Positions 37,855 through 46,863 of a DNA stretch of 64,000 nucleotides are shown piece after piece. Position 1 is the stretch's first letter. Each line of letters opens with the position of its first letter. A model generated the notes under the pieces. That model was not told the DNA's origin, ran no database searches, and worked only from the letters and a program-made list of their open reading frames with translations. The stretch is from Pseudomonas pseudonitroreducens. GTDB lineage: Bacteria > Pseudomonadota > Gammaproteobacteria > Pseudomonadales > Pseudomonadaceae. The position numbers and the translations under genes are program-made. The DNA lies in the NCBI RefSeq assembly GCF_021603645.1, contig NZ_BQHJ01000014.1:124001-188000 (forward strand), read 5' to 3'.

Positions 37855-38003
37855 CGCTGCGCTCCATTCTGGTGCGCAATTGGCGGATGTCTGAGGTCTT
37901 TCGAGGGTGCCGGCCAAGGAGTCGGCGAGGGAAGCTGAACAGTTGGAGCGGGATAAAAATCTGTTCAGGAGTGTTTTTACGTGGTTTTTTTCCGGCTGTA
38001 AAC

Positions 38004-38038
38004 CCTTGCGGGCCATTCATTGCTGAATGACCCGCAAG
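38004..38038. terminator. Hairpin after the CoA-transferase gene
   Basis: CCTTGCGGGCCATTCA paired with TGAATGACCCGCAAGG around TTGC, 11 bases past the stop codon. A T tract is weak, so it may stabilise or terminate. Confidence 0.55.
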
Positions 38039-38048
38039 GTGTCTGGAA

Positions 38049-39545
38049 TCAGCTTGCCGCCAGCATGTGGCCGCGTTCTTCCAGATTGATATGCCACTCC
38101 AGGGCCTCGCGCAGGATGTGCGGGGTATGGCCGCCGCGCTCGCAGGCGGCATCGAAGTAACTGTTCAGGGCGTCGCGGTAGGACGGGTGTACACAGTTGT
38201 CGATGATCACCCGGGCGCGCTCGCGCGGCGCCAGGCCACGCAGATCGGCCAGGCCTTCCTCGGTGACGAGGATGTCCACGTCGTGCTCGGTGTGGTCAAC
38301 GTGGCTGACCATCGGCACCACGCTGGAGATGTTGCCGCCCTTGGCGATGGACTTGGTGACAAAAATGGCCAGGTGCGCGTTGCGGGCGAAGTCTCCCGAG
38401 CCGCCGATACCGTTCATCATCTTCGTGCCGCCGACGTGGGTGGAGTTCACGTTGCCGTAGATGTCGAATTCCAGCGCCGTGTTGATGCCGATGATACCCA
38501 GGCGACGGACCACTTCGGGATGGTTGGAGATTTCCTGAGGGCGCAGTACCAGCTTGTCCTTGTAGCGCTCCAGGTTGCCGAACACCTCGGCGTTGCGGCG
38601 CGCAGACAGGGTGATGGAGCTGCCCGAGGCGAAGCGCAGCTTGCCCGCATCCATCAGGTCAAAGGTCGAGTCCTGCAGTACTTCGGAGTACATGGTCAGG
38701 TTCTCGAACGGCGACTGGATCAGACCGCACATCACCGCGTTGGCGATGGTGCCGACGCCAGCCTGCAGCGGGCCGAGGCTGTTGCTCATGCGGCCGGCAT
38801 CCACTTCGCGCTTGAAGAAGTCGATCAGGTGGTTGGCGATGGCCTGGGTTTCGCCGTCCGGCGGCAGCACGGTGGACGGGGAGTCCGGCTGGTCGTTGAC
38901 GACGATGGCGACGATCTTTTCCGCCGGGATCGGGATCGCGGTGCTGCCGATACGGTCGTCGACCTTGGTCAGCGGGATCGGCGTGCGGGTCGGGCGGTAG
39001 GTCGGGATATAGATGTCGTGCAGGCCCTCGAGGTTGGCGTTGTGCGCGACGTTGATCTCGACGATGACCTGCTTGGCGAAGATCGCGAAGCTGGCCGAGT
39101 TGCCTACCGACGTAGTCGGCACGATGTGGCCTTCCTCGGTGATGGCAACGGCTTCAATGACGGCGATATCCGGCAGCTTGAGCTGGTGGTTGCGCAGCTG
39201 CTCGACGGTTTCCGAGAGGTGCTGGTCGATGAACATCACCTCGCCGGCGTTGATCGCCTTGCGCAGGGTGCTGTCGACCTGGAAGGGCATGCGGCGGGCC
39301 AGGACACCGGCTTCGGTGAGCTGCTTGTCGAGGTCATTGCCCAGGCTGGCACCGGTCATCAGGCTGATACGCAGCGGCTCCTGCTTGGCGCGCTCGGCGA
39401 GGGCCTTGGGTACGGCCTTGGCTTCGCCGGCGCGGGTGAAACCGCTCATGCCGACGGTCATGCCGTCCTTGATAAGGGCCGCGGCCTGGTCGGCAGTCAT
39501 CACCTTGTCCAACAGGGAGGACATACGCACGCGATCACGGAACAT
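38049..39545 (-). CDS. Acetyl-CoA hydrolase / succinyl-CoA:acetate CoA-transferase
   Basis: 498 residues, class I CoA-transferase (AarC/Cat1/ScpC type). GMTVGMSGFTRAGEAKAVPKAL and the glutamate of MYSEVLQDSTFDLMDAGKL, the covalent CoA-thioester residue by family alignment, are present, with GIGGSGDFARNAHLAIFVTKS near the C-terminus. Transfers CoA between succinyl-CoA and acetate or propionate, linking acetate to the TCA cycle. Stands alone between two hairpins. Confidence 0.92.
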   Translation of the reverse strand: MFRDRVRMSSLLDKVMTADQAAALIKDGMTVGMSGFTRAGEAKAVPKALAERAKQEPLRISLMTGASLGNDLDKQLTEAGVLARRMPFQVDSTLRKAINAGEVMFIDQHLSETVEQLRNHQLKLPDIAVIEAVAITEEGHIVPTTSVGNSASFAIFAKQVIVEINVAHNANLEGLHDIYIPTYRPTRTPIPLTKVDDRIGSTAIPIPAEKIVAIVVNDQPDSPSTVLPPDGETQAIANHLIDFFKREVDAGRMSNSLGPLQAGVGTIANAVMCGLIQSPFENLTMYSEVLQDSTFDLMDAGKLRFASGSSITLSARRNAEVFGNLERYKDKLVLRPQEISNHPEVVRRLGIIGINTALEFDIYGNVNSTHVGGTKMMNGIGGSGDFARNAHLAIFVTKSIAKGGNISSVVPMVSHVDHTEHDVDILVTEEGLADLRGLAPRERARVIIDNCVHPSYRDALNSYFDAACERGGHTPHILREALEWHINLEERGHMLAAS

Positions 39546-39683
39546 GGGAAAACCTCGGGCAGTAGGAAGTGCGAGGCCGCCAGTCTAGGGACTCGGCGAT
39601 TTTTGGCTCTTATACCAAGGTCGAAAAATCGCCCGGCCGGGGCCTTCTTACTACCAATGTCCAGCGCTTTTCGCGTTGCCCGA

Positions 39684-39715
39684 AAGCAAGACACCGGCGC
39701 AAGGCCGGTGTCTTG
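39684..39715 (-). terminator. Probable terminator of the pnt operon
   Basis: CAAGACACCGG and CCGGTGTCTTG form an 11-bp stem ~20 bases after the pntB stop; the minus-strand flank reads CTTTCG. Confidence 0.7.
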
Positions 39716-39731
39716 TGGATCGACGGTCGTC

Positions 39732-41168
39732 TTATTCGACGGCCTTGACCATGTCTTCGATGACTTTCTTGGCATCGCCGAAGACCATCATGGTCTTGTC
39801 CAGGTAGAACAGTTCGTTGTCCAGGCCGGCGTAGCCGCTGGCCATCGAGCGCTTGTTGACGATCACGGTCTTGGCCTTGTAGGCCTCGAGGATCGGCATG
39901 CCGGCGATCGGCGACTTCGGATCGTTCTTCGCTGCCGGGTTCACCACGTCGTTGGCGCCCAGTACCAGCACCACGTCGGTCTGGCCGAACTCGGAGTTGA
40001 TGTCTTCCATCTCGAACACCTGCTCGTAAGGCACTTCGGCCTCGGCCAGCAGGACGTTCATGTGGCCCGGCATACGGCCGGCAACCGGGTGGATGGCGAA
40101 CTTCACGTTGACGCCGCGATGGGTCAGCTTCTCGGCCAGTTCCATCAGCGCGTGCTGGGCACGGGCCACCGCCAGGCCGTAGCCGGGGACGATGATCACG
40201 CTGTCGGCGTTGGTCAGCAGGAACGAGGCGTCGTCGGCCGAACCGGATTTCACCGGGCGGGCTTCCTTGGCGCCGGCCGGGCCGCCAGCGTCCGCTTCGG
40301 CGCCAAAGCCGCCGAGGATGACGTTGAAGAACGAGCGGTTCATCGCCTTGCACATGATGTAGGAGAGGATCGCGCCCGAGGAACCCACCAGGGAGCCGGC
40401 GATGATCAGCATCGAGTTGTTCAGCGAGAAGCCGATACCTGCCGCGGCCCAGCCGGAGTAGGAGTTCAGCATCGACACCACGACCGGCATGTCGGCGCCG
40501 CCGATCGGGATGATGATCAGCACGCCGAGGATGAAGGCCAGCGCCAGCATCACCACGAAGGCGGTCAGGTTACCGGTGAACATGAACAGCAGGCCCAGGC
40601 CCAGGGTGGTCAGGCCCAGCACCAGGTTGAGCATGTGCTGGCCGGCGAACTGCACCGGGGCGCCCTGGAACAGGCGGAACTTGTACTTGCCCGACAGCTT
40701 GCCGAAGGCGATCACCGAACCGGAGAAGGTGATGGCGCCGATGGCCGCGCCGAGGAACAGTTCCAGGCGGTTGCCGGTGGGGATGGTATCGCCCAGGTTC
40801 TGCACGATGCCCAGCGACTGCGGCTCGACCACGGCGGCGATGGCGATGAACACGGCGGCCAGGCCGATCATGCTGTGCATGAAGGCGACCAGTTCCGGCA
40901 TCTTGGTCATTTCGACGCGCTTGGCCATGATCGAACCGGCGGTGCCGCCGACCAGCAGGCCGATGATCACGTAGACGATGCCGGTGGTGGCGATTTCGCT
41001 GCTGATCTTGAACACCAGTGCAACGGTGGTCAGTGCGGCGATGGCCATGCCGATCATGCCGAACAGGTTGCCGCGGCGCGAGGTGGTCGGGTGCGACAGG
41101 CCTTTGAGGGCCTGGATGAAGCAGACCGAGGCGATGAGGTAGAGGAGGGTGACGAGGTTCATGCTCAT
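39732..41168 (-). CDS. pntB: NAD(P) transhydrogenase subunit beta
   Basis: 478 residues. About nine membrane helices (LVTLLYLIASVCFIQALKGL ...), then the NADP-binding domain III with VIIVPGYGLAVARAQHAL, FAIHPVAGRMPGHMNVLLAEA and the hinge DDASFLLTNADS. Forms the proton channel and NADP site. Start chosen at 41168, one base after the pntAB stop, where GGAG is ~10 bases upstream. Confidence 0.96.
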   Translation of the reverse strand: MSMNLVTLLYLIASVCFIQALKGLSHPTTSRRGNLFGMIGMAIAALTTVALVFKISSEIATTGIVYVIIGLLVGGTAGSIMAKRVEMTKMPELVAFMHSMIGLAAVFIAIAAVVEPQSLGIVQNLGDTIPTGNRLELFLGAAIGAITFSGSVIAFGKLSGKYKFRLFQGAPVQFAGQHMLNLVLGLTTLGLGLLFMFTGNLTAFVVMLALAFILGVLIIIPIGGADMPVVVSMLNSYSGWAAAGIGFSLNNSMLIIAGSLVGSSGAILSYIMCKAMNRSFFNVILGGFGAEADAGGPAGAKEARPVKSGSADDASFLLTNADSVIIVPGYGLAVARAQHALMELAEKLTHRGVNVKFAIHPVAGRMPGHMNVLLAEAEVPYEQVFEMEDINSEFGQTDVVLVLGANDVVNPAAKNDPKSPIAGMPILEAYKAKTVIVNKRSMASGYAGLDNELFYLDKTMMVFGDAKKVIEDMVKAVE

Positions 41169-41169
41169 G

Positions 41170-41484
41170 TCAGTGCTTCTCCGCCTTCGGCGCTTTCTTC
41201 TTGAACATTTCCAGCATGCGGCGGGTGACCAGGAAGCCACCGAACACATTCACGGCAGCCAGGGCCACGGCCAGGGTGCCCATGGCCTTGCCCAGCGGGG
41301 TGACGGTCAGGGCGGCAGCCAGCATGGCGCCGACGATCACGATTGCGGAAATGGCGTTGGTCACTGCCATCAGCGGGGTGTGCAGCGCAGGGGTGACGTT
41401 CCAGACCACGTGGTAGCCGACGTAGATCGCCAGCACGAAGATGATCAGGTTGTAGATGCCGTGGGAGATCAGCATGTCTTCCAT
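41170..41484 (-). CDS. pntAB: NAD(P) transhydrogenase subunit alpha part 2 (membrane)
   Basis: 104 residues, three to four membrane helices ([63 protein letters not shown]). In Pseudomonas the alpha subunit is split: this is the membrane part. Positioned between pntAA and pntB. Confidence 0.96.
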   Translation of the reverse strand: MEDMLISHGIYNLIIFVLAIYVGYHVVWNVTPALHTPLMAVTNAISAIVIVGAMLAAALTVTPLGKAMGTLAVALAAVNVFGGFLVTRRMLEMFKKKAPKAEKH

Positions 41485-41545
41485 AGTTTCTCACCGGTCT
41501 TCAGGGCCGGACGCGGGGTCCGGCGCGTTCTTATATAAGAAGGGC

Positions 41546-42664
41546 TCAGCCGTTCTTGCGCACGATCTGGCCGTCGCGGCACATCAGGCAGGCGGCGACG
41601 ATGTCGTCTTCCATGTTCACCGTGAAGCCTTCGGCGGTCAGGGTGAGCTTGAGGAAGTCGAGCAGGTTGCGTGCGTAGAGTGCGGAGGCGTCTGCCGGCA
41701 CCAGCGCGGCCAGGTTGCTCAGGCCGACGATGGTCACGCCGTTCTTGACCACCACCTGGTCGGCTTCGGTCAGCGGGCAGTTGCCGCCTTGCGATGCCGC
41801 GAGGTCGATGACCACCGAGCCTGGCTTCATTTCGGCGACGGTCGCCTCGTGCAGCAGGGTCGGTGCCTTGCGGCCCGGAATCAGTGCGGTGGTGATGACG
41901 ATGTCCGACTGCTTGGCGCGTTCGTGCACGGCCTTGGCCTGGCGTTCCATCCACGAGGCCGGCATCGGGCGGGCGTAACCGCCAACGCCTTCGGCGCACT
42001 CGCGCTCTTCATCAGTCTCGTAGGGCACGTCGACGAACTTGGCACCCAGGGACTCGATCTGCTCCTTCACCGCCGGACGAACGTCCGAGGCCTCGATCAC
42101 CGCACCCAGGCGCTTGGCCGTGGCGATGGCCTGCAGGCCGGCTACGCCGGCGCCGAGGATCAGCACGCGGGCGGCCTTAACGGTGCCGGCGGCGGTCATC
42201 AGCATGGGCATGAAGCGCGGGTAATGGTGGGCGGCGAGCAGCACGGCCTTGTAGCCGGCGATGTTGGCCTGGGAGGAGAGCACGTCCAGGCTCTGCGCGC
42301 GGGAAGTACGCGGCGCGGCTTCCAGGGCGAAGGCGGTGATACCGCGTTCGGCCATGCGGGCGATGTTCTCGTTGTTGAACGGATTGAGCATGCCAAGCAG
42401 CACGGCGCCGGACTTCATCTGCGCCAGCTCGCTTTCGCTGGGCGCGACAACCTTCAGCACCAGTTCCGCGCCGAGCGCATCGGCGGCAGTGCCGATCTTC
42501 GCGCCGACAGCTTCGTAGGCGGCATCCGGCTGGCTGGCGCTGACGCCCGCACCGCTCTGGATGACCACCTGATGGCCTTGCCCGATCAGTTTCTTGACCG
42601 TCTCCGGCGTTGCTGCGACCCGCGTCTCACCGGCTTGGGTCTCGAGGGGTACACCGATCTGCAC
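41546..42664 (-). CDS. pntAA: NAD(P) transhydrogenase subunit alpha part 1 (NAD-binding)
   Basis: 372 residues, cytoplasmic NAD domain I: Rossmann VLILGAGVAGLQAIATAKRLGA, RTSRAQSLDVLSSQANIAGYKAV, VGGYARPMPASWMERQ. Start set at GTG 42664 (protein MQIGVPLETQ) because AGGAG lies eight bases upstream; a TTG six bases earlier has poor spacing. First gene of the operon that uses the proton gradient to make NADPH. Confidence 0.96.
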   Translation of the reverse strand: MQIGVPLETQAGETRVAATPETVKKLIGQGHQVVIQSGAGVSASQPDAAYEAVGAKIGTAADALGAELVLKVVAPSESELAQMKSGAVLLGMLNPFNNENIARMAERGITAFALEAAPRTSRAQSLDVLSSQANIAGYKAVLLAAHHYPRFMPMLMTAAGTVKAARVLILGAGVAGLQAIATAKRLGAVIEASDVRPAVKEQIESLGAKFVDVPYETDEERECAEGVGGYARPMPASWMERQAKAVHERAKQSDIVITTALIPGRKAPTLLHEATVAEMKPGSVVIDLAASQGGNCPLTEADQVVVKNGVTIVGLSNLAALVPADASALYARNLLDFLKLTLTAEGFTVNMEDDIVAACLMCRDGQIVRKNG

Positions 42665-43220
42665 TCGCAAATCTCCTGCGTGATCCTGGGATTGTCCGGG
42701 CTACTACGTTGGCGACCCGGGTTATCGAACTGGCAACGGTCTAGTTCTTATTCTCTGACCGGGCTGTGACCCGGTGGCCGCGGCATTGTGCAATCGAACC
42801 TGGAGGGCATCAAGAAGTTCTGGAGTGGTACGAAGCGATAACTACAAGTCACGTTCGGACCCGTAGTTTTCCAGTCACCACCGAGGCCGCGTGGACCCTG
42901 GTGTTTAGCCTAATTGCCTATTGTGACCGGACGGACATGTCATCCTCGCCGTGAATGACCACCCATCAGAGGCTCCCCACACCCACCGAAAGGCCCGGTA
43001 ATCCTGCAACAGGCTCAGGCATAGGTGTTAATTAATGTTTCTAATATGGAGTATGAGTCATTACTGATGCCTGATTTCCTGTAGCAGATTTTTTACATTG
43101 ACTACGGGGTCAGGAAAATCGCCCGGGAGCTTCAAGGCCGCGTATTACACCGCGTCAGAGCCATGGGAAGAGGTTTAGCAGAAAGTTCGTATTTGTCCGC
43201 TATCGGGGCGAATGGCGCAG
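42665..43220. other. Long intergenic region upstream of pntAA, no gene seen
   Basis: About 555 bases. An inverted pair ACCGGG/CCCGGT lies at 42759-42776; 43029-43100 is strongly AT-rich with ATTAATTAATG. It should hold the pnt promoter. No reading frame with a plausible start, codon bias or recognisable product; no RNA gene recognised. Confidence 0.5.
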
Positions 43221-43254
43221 AAAAAACAACGGCCACCGTTATCGGGTGGCCGTT
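43221..43254 (-). terminator. Terminator of the SCO gene
   Basis: AACGGCCACC paired with GGTGGCCGTT around an 8-base loop; on the minus strand it is followed by GTTTTTTC. Ends the long cox-assembly run. Confidence 0.93.
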
Positions 43255-43279
43255 GGGGGTGAGACACGGTGTCGCGGAG

Positions 43280-43915
43280 TCAGTTGCTGGCGCTGACCAC
43301 GCTGGGCAACTGGGCGACCAGCTTGTCGTTATGCAGCGGGGCGCGGATGAAGCCGTGCTGGGTGCCGTCCGGGCCGATCAGCACGAGGTTGCCGCTGTGG
43401 TCGACGGTGTAGTTGGGCTTGCTGGTGTCCGCCGGGATGTACGGGATGCTCATGGCGTTGGCCAGTTTCTGCACGTTCTCTTCCGAGCCGGTGATGCCCT
43501 TGAAGCCGGCGTTGAAGAAGCCGAGGTATTCCTTGATGCGTGGCGCAGTATCGCGGTGCGGGTCGACGCTGACGAACACCACCTGCAGGTTCTTCGCCAC
43601 TTCCGGCGGCAGCTTGGTCTGCAGCTCGCGCAGTTGCGCCAGGGTGGTGGGGCAGACGTCCGGGCAGAAGGTGTAGCCGAAGAACAGCAGGGACCACTTG
43701 TCCTTCAGGCTGGAGGTCTGGAACGGCTGGCTGTCCTGGTCGGTGAAGGCGAGGTCGGGCACGCTGCGCGTTTGCGGCAGGATCACGATGCCGGCGTCGA
43801 GCAGCACGGTCGGGTCGAGCTGGTGGCGCTGGTTGAGCACCTTCTGGACGGTGAGGCCGAGGATCACGGCGACGATGGCGACGAGGATGAAGACGGTCTT
43901 GTTGACTCGGGTCAT
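43280..43915 (-). CDS. senC: SCO1/SenC copper chaperone
   Basis: 211 residues. Membrane anchor KTVFILVAIVAVILGLTVQK, thioredoxin fold with the copper site CxxxC in FFGYTFCPDVCPTTLAQL and distal His in YTVDHSGNLVLIGPDG. Delivers copper to the CuA site of the oxidase subunit II. Last gene of the assembly group. Confidence 0.95.
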   Translation of the reverse strand: MTRVNKTVFILVAIVAVILGLTVQKVLNQRHQLDPTVLLDAGIVILPQTRSVPDLAFTDQDSQPFQTSSLKDKWSLLFFGYTFCPDVCPTTLAQLRELQTKLPPEVAKNLQVVFVSVDPHRDTAPRIKEYLGFFNAGFKGITGSEENVQKLANAMSIPYIPADTSKPNYTVDHSGNLVLIGPDGTQHGFIRAPLHNDKLVAQLPSVVSASN

Positions 43916-43983
43916 GGGGTACTCGTGGGTCGGGACGTCTGGGCTTTGTGCTGCTGTTAGTGCCGTTGGCAGGGGCGGTGATG

Positions 43984-44044
43984 TTCGCGAGCAAGCTCGC
44001 TCCTACAAACGGAGTTCCCCTGTAGGAGCGAGCTTGCTCGCGAA
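43984..44044. repeat. REP pair in outward orientation (GTAGGAGCGAGC family)
   Basis: TTCGCGAGCAAGCTCGCTCCTAC followed after 15 bases by GTAGGAGCGAGCTTGCTCGCGAA: the two units meet at their tails, the reverse of the arrangement at 12553 and 20380. It ends three bases from the cyoE stop, so it lies in the cyoE-senC gap. Confidence 0.9.
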
Positions 44045-44047
44045 TCC

Positions 44048-44950
44048 TCAGTAGTTCAGGTGCAGCGGCAGGTAATGGTCCACCAGCAGCGCGATGAACA
44101 GCAGGAACAGGTAGGCGATAGAGTACTTGAAGGTCTTGATCGCTGCATGGGGTCGGCTGCCGCAGTAGAGCGCCCAGGCCCAGTCGAGGAAGCGTGCGCC
44201 CAGGGCCAGCGCGGCGAGCAGGTAGACCAGCCCGGCCATGTGGATGGCGAAGGGCATCAGCGTCACGGCGAACAGCACCAGGGTGTAGAGCAGGATGTGC
44301 AGCTTGGTGTAGTGCTCGCCATGGGTCACCGGCAACATCGGGATGTCGGCCTTGGCGTATTCGTCCTTGCGGTGCAGGCACAGGGCCCAGAAGTGCGGCG
44401 GGGTCCAGGCGAAGATGATCAGCACCAGCAGCAGCGGTTCGGCGGAGACCTGCCCGGTTACCGCGACCCAGCCCAGCAGCGGCGGGGCGGCGCCGGCGAG
44501 GCCGCCGATGACGATGTTCTGCGGCGTGGCGCGCTTGAGGAAGCCGGTGTAGAGCGCCGCGTAGCCCAGCAGCGAAGCCAGGGTCAGCCAGGCCGTCAAC
44601 GGGTTGGTGAACACCAGCAGCACCGCCATCCCGGCCATCGACAGCAACATGGCAAAGCCCAGCGCGATGGGCGGCGAGACGCGTCCTTCGGCCAGCGGGC
44701 GCTTGTGGGTGCGCGCCATGATCGAGTCGATGCGCCGGTCCACCACGTGGTTCACCGCCGCCGCGCCGCCGGCGCACAGGCCGATGCCGAGATTGCCGAA
44801 GACCAGCACCTGCCAGGGTACGCCGGCCTTGGTAGCGAGCAGCATGCCGATCAGCGAGGTGATCAGCATGAGCAGCACGACCTTGGGCTTGGTCAGTTCG
44901 AGCAGGTCGCGCCAGCTGGCTTGGCTGGAAGTGCTGATGACGCTGGCCAT
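44048..44950 (-). CDS. cyoE: Protoheme IX farnesyltransferase (heme O synthase)
   Basis: 300 residues, UbiA-type membrane enzyme. Two Asp-rich sites: NHVVDRRIDSIMARTHKRPLAEGRVSP and HRKDEYAKADIPMLPVTHG. Adds a farnesyl group to heme B, giving heme O for CtaA. ATG 44950 has GGAG eight bases upstream; an earlier ATG is too close to it. Confidence 0.95.
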   Translation of the reverse strand: MASVISTSSQASWRDLLELTKPKVVLLMLITSLIGMLLATKAGVPWQVLVFGNLGIGLCAGGAAAVNHVVDRRIDSIMARTHKRPLAEGRVSPPIALGFAMLLSMAGMAVLLVFTNPLTAWLTLASLLGYAALYTGFLKRATPQNIVIGGLAGAAPPLLGWVAVTGQVSAEPLLLVLIIFAWTPPHFWALCLHRKDEYAKADIPMLPVTHGEHYTKLHILLYTLVLFAVTLMPFAIHMAGLVYLLAALALGARFLDWAWALYCGSRPHAAIKTFKYSIAYLFLLFIALLVDHYLPLHLNY

Positions 44951-45038
44951 GGGCATTTCTCCGTCTTTGTGCTGACTGCTTGGCTTGGATAGGGACCGGC
45001 GCGCCTCGGCACCGGCCATCGTACTCAACTGTGCAATC

Positions 45039-46112
45039 TCAACCTTGGGAGGGATAGGCCACCGGGCGCTCCAGGGCGTCCAGGGCAATCGGGCTGCTGG
45101 CGGGCAGCTCGACGCGTTTCGTTGCGGGCGCGCGCACCCGGTAGTTCACCAGCACCAGCATCAGCAGCAGGAAGGCGCCGCCGCCGTTGTGCGCCACCGC
45201 CACCGGCAGCGGCAGGTGCAGCAGGACGTTGCTGATGCCCAGGCCGATCTGCAGGGACAGCCCCAGCAGCATCAGCGCGGTGATGCCGATCAGGCCGTGG
45301 CGCTGGAGGTTCCAGGCCAGCAGCAGGATCACCGCGGTCACGCAGAGCGCGCCCATGCGGTGGGTCATGTGGATGGCCGTGCGGGCGTCGCTGTCGAGCT
45401 GGCCGCCGAGGTAGTTGGGGCCGATGTGCTGGGTGAGGTGGAAGCCGTTGGCGAAGTCCATGTTCGGCCACCATTCGCCATGGCACATCGGCAGGTCGAT
45501 GCAGGCCACCGCCGCGTAGTTGCTGCTGACCCAGCCGCCGAGGGCGATCTGCCCGATCACCATCAGCAGGGCGACGGCTGCCAGTGCGCGCAGCTTCGCG
45601 GGCAACTGCAGCGGGGCGAAGGCGCCGGACAGGCGCAGGCTGAGCAGGAACAGCAGCGACAGCGTGGTGAAGCCGCCGAGCAGGTGCGCGGTGACGACTT
45701 GCGGCCAGAGCTTGAGGGTGACCGTCCACATGCCGAACGCGGCCTGGGCGATCACCACGGCGAGCAGTAGCAGCGGCAGGCGCATGGGCTGGCCGTCGCG
45801 GCCGCGCCGTACCAGCGCGTGCACCGCCAGCCCGAGAATCAGCAGGCCGAGGCTGCCGGCGAAGTAGCGGTGGATCATCTCGTTCCAGCCCTTCTGCGCC
45901 TCCACCGGCGAGTCGGGGAAATGCATCTCGGCGTGGGCCAGCTGTGCCTCGTTCAGCGGTACGTGGACGAAGCCGTAGCAGCCGGGCCAGTCCGGGCAGC
46001 CGAGGCCGGCGTGGGTCAGGCGGGTGTAGGCGCCCAGAAGGATGACCACGAAGGCCAGCGCCGTGGCCAGCACGGCGAGGTAGAAGGCGGGTTTGCGTCT
46101 TGCCTGGATCAT
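45039..46112 (-). CDS. ctaA: Heme A synthase (COX15/CtaA)
   Basis: 357 residues, eight membrane helices. Heme-ligand histidines in EMIHRYFAGSL, VTAHLLGGFTTL, HMTHRMGAL and VAVAHNGGGAFLLL; Cys pair in GCPDWPGCYGF and CIDLPMCHGEWWP. Converts heme O to heme A for the aa3 oxidase. The ElxxH-type helix Glu is seen as NEMIHR. Confidence 0.95.
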   Translation of the reverse strand: MIQARRKPAFYLAVLATALAFVVILLGAYTRLTHAGLGCPDWPGCYGFVHVPLNEAQLAHAEMHFPDSPVEAQKGWNEMIHRYFAGSLGLLILGLAVHALVRRGRDGQPMRLPLLLLAVVIAQAAFGMWTVTLKLWPQVVTAHLLGGFTTLSLLFLLSLRLSGAFAPLQLPAKLRALAAVALLMVIGQIALGGWVSSNYAAVACIDLPMCHGEWWPNMDFANGFHLTQHIGPNYLGGQLDSDARTAIHMTHRMGALCVTAVILLLAWNLQRHGLIGITALMLLGLSLQIGLGISNVLLHLPLPVAVAHNGGGAFLLLMLVLVNYRVRAPATKRVELPASSPIALDALERPVAYPSQG

Positions 46113-46156
46113 GCGTCGCTCCCGATCTTGTTGTTGTCTGGGGCTGGCGAGCTCTT

Positions 46157-46300
46157 AGAACCTGTTTACGATCTGCTGCGCGTCGGCATAACTGCGTTAA
46201 AAGCGGGCTAAACAATGCTCATTTACGCCGCGTAGACTCCGCTTTTTTAGCCCGCTTTTGCCTTGTTCTGCTCTAGCTCACGAGATCGTAAACAGGTTCT
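46157..46300. mobile_element. MITE-like element with 18-bp terminal inverted repeats
   Basis: Perfect ends AGAACCTGTTTACGATCT (46157-46174) and AGATCGTAAACAGGTTCT (46283-46300), a TTA on each side as a possible target duplication (46155-46157 and 46300-46302), and an inner inverted pair AAAAGCGGGCTAAA / TTTAGCCCGCTTTT. No transposase. It fills most of the ctaA upstream gap; the right TTA is the complement of the stop codon of the neighbouring gene. IS5-family parentage is an inference from the TNA-type duplication. Confidence 0.7.
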
Positions 46301-46863
46301 TAACCGATGTTGGACAGCTTCAGCAGCAACTGCAGGTCCTTGAGGATCGACTTGCCGTTGGCCTTGGCGTCGTAGCGCAGCACCAGGTTGCCGTGCGGGT
46401 CGACGATCCACAGCTGCGGCTGGGCGCCGGTGTGCTGGTTGGGCGTCAGGCCCAGGCGTTGCAGGCGCGGGTAGTCCTTGTCGAGCAGGCCGGTGAACTC
46501 GGCCGGCAGCGGCTTGGCAAAGGCCAGCGCGTGTTCGGCGCGGCTGGCTTCGCGGCCGAGGCCGATGTTGATCTGCCGCGCCAGGTAGACCAGTTGCTGG
46601 CAGTCGCTGGCGCAGGCCTCCGGTGCGGTGACCAGCAGTTGCCAATGTTCGCTCGACTGGTCGGCCTGTACGCCGAGGTCCGCCGGGGTCTGGCCGGTGG
46701 CAATCAGGTCGCCGCTGTAACTGCGGCCTTCTGGCACCCAGAACTGCAGCTTGTACATGGCGGTGGCGAGCAGCATCGGCCCCAGCACCATGCCGAGGAT
46801 CAGCAGCAGTTGCACGCGGCCGCGGCGGCGGTTGGGGGCGTCAGGCAGAGTCATGGCGGTCAT
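46300..46863 (-). CDS. Membrane-anchored thioredoxin-like protein of the cox cluster
   Basis: 187 residues. One N-terminal membrane helix (VQLLLILGMVLGPMLLATAMY), then a SCO/thioredoxin-like periplasmic domain (HWQLLVTAPEACASDCQQLVYLARQINIGLGREASRAEHAL). A possible CxxxC pair, ACASDC, is present. Conserved in Pseudomonas cox loci between SURF1 and ctaA. Start at 46863 overlaps the SURF1 end by ~22 bases. The TAA stop lies at the MITE junction. Assembly role inferred. Confidence 0.75.
   Translation of the reverse strand: MTAMTLPDAPNRRRGRVQLLLILGMVLGPMLLATAMYKLQFWVPEGRSYSGDLIATGQTPADLGVQADQSSEHWQLLVTAPEACASDCQQLVYLARQINIGLGREASRAEHALAFAKPLPAEFTGLLDKDYPRLQRLGLTPNQHTGAQPQLWIVDPHGNLVLRYDAKANGKSILKDLQLLLKLSNIG

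Noticed and set aside
38067-41204. A very long open frame on the plus strand, antisense to the CoA-transferase and pntB
   Set aside because: The predicted product is low-complexity (rich in His, Gly, Asp, Val) and mirrors the codon bias of the real minus-strand genes, which match known proteins throughout.
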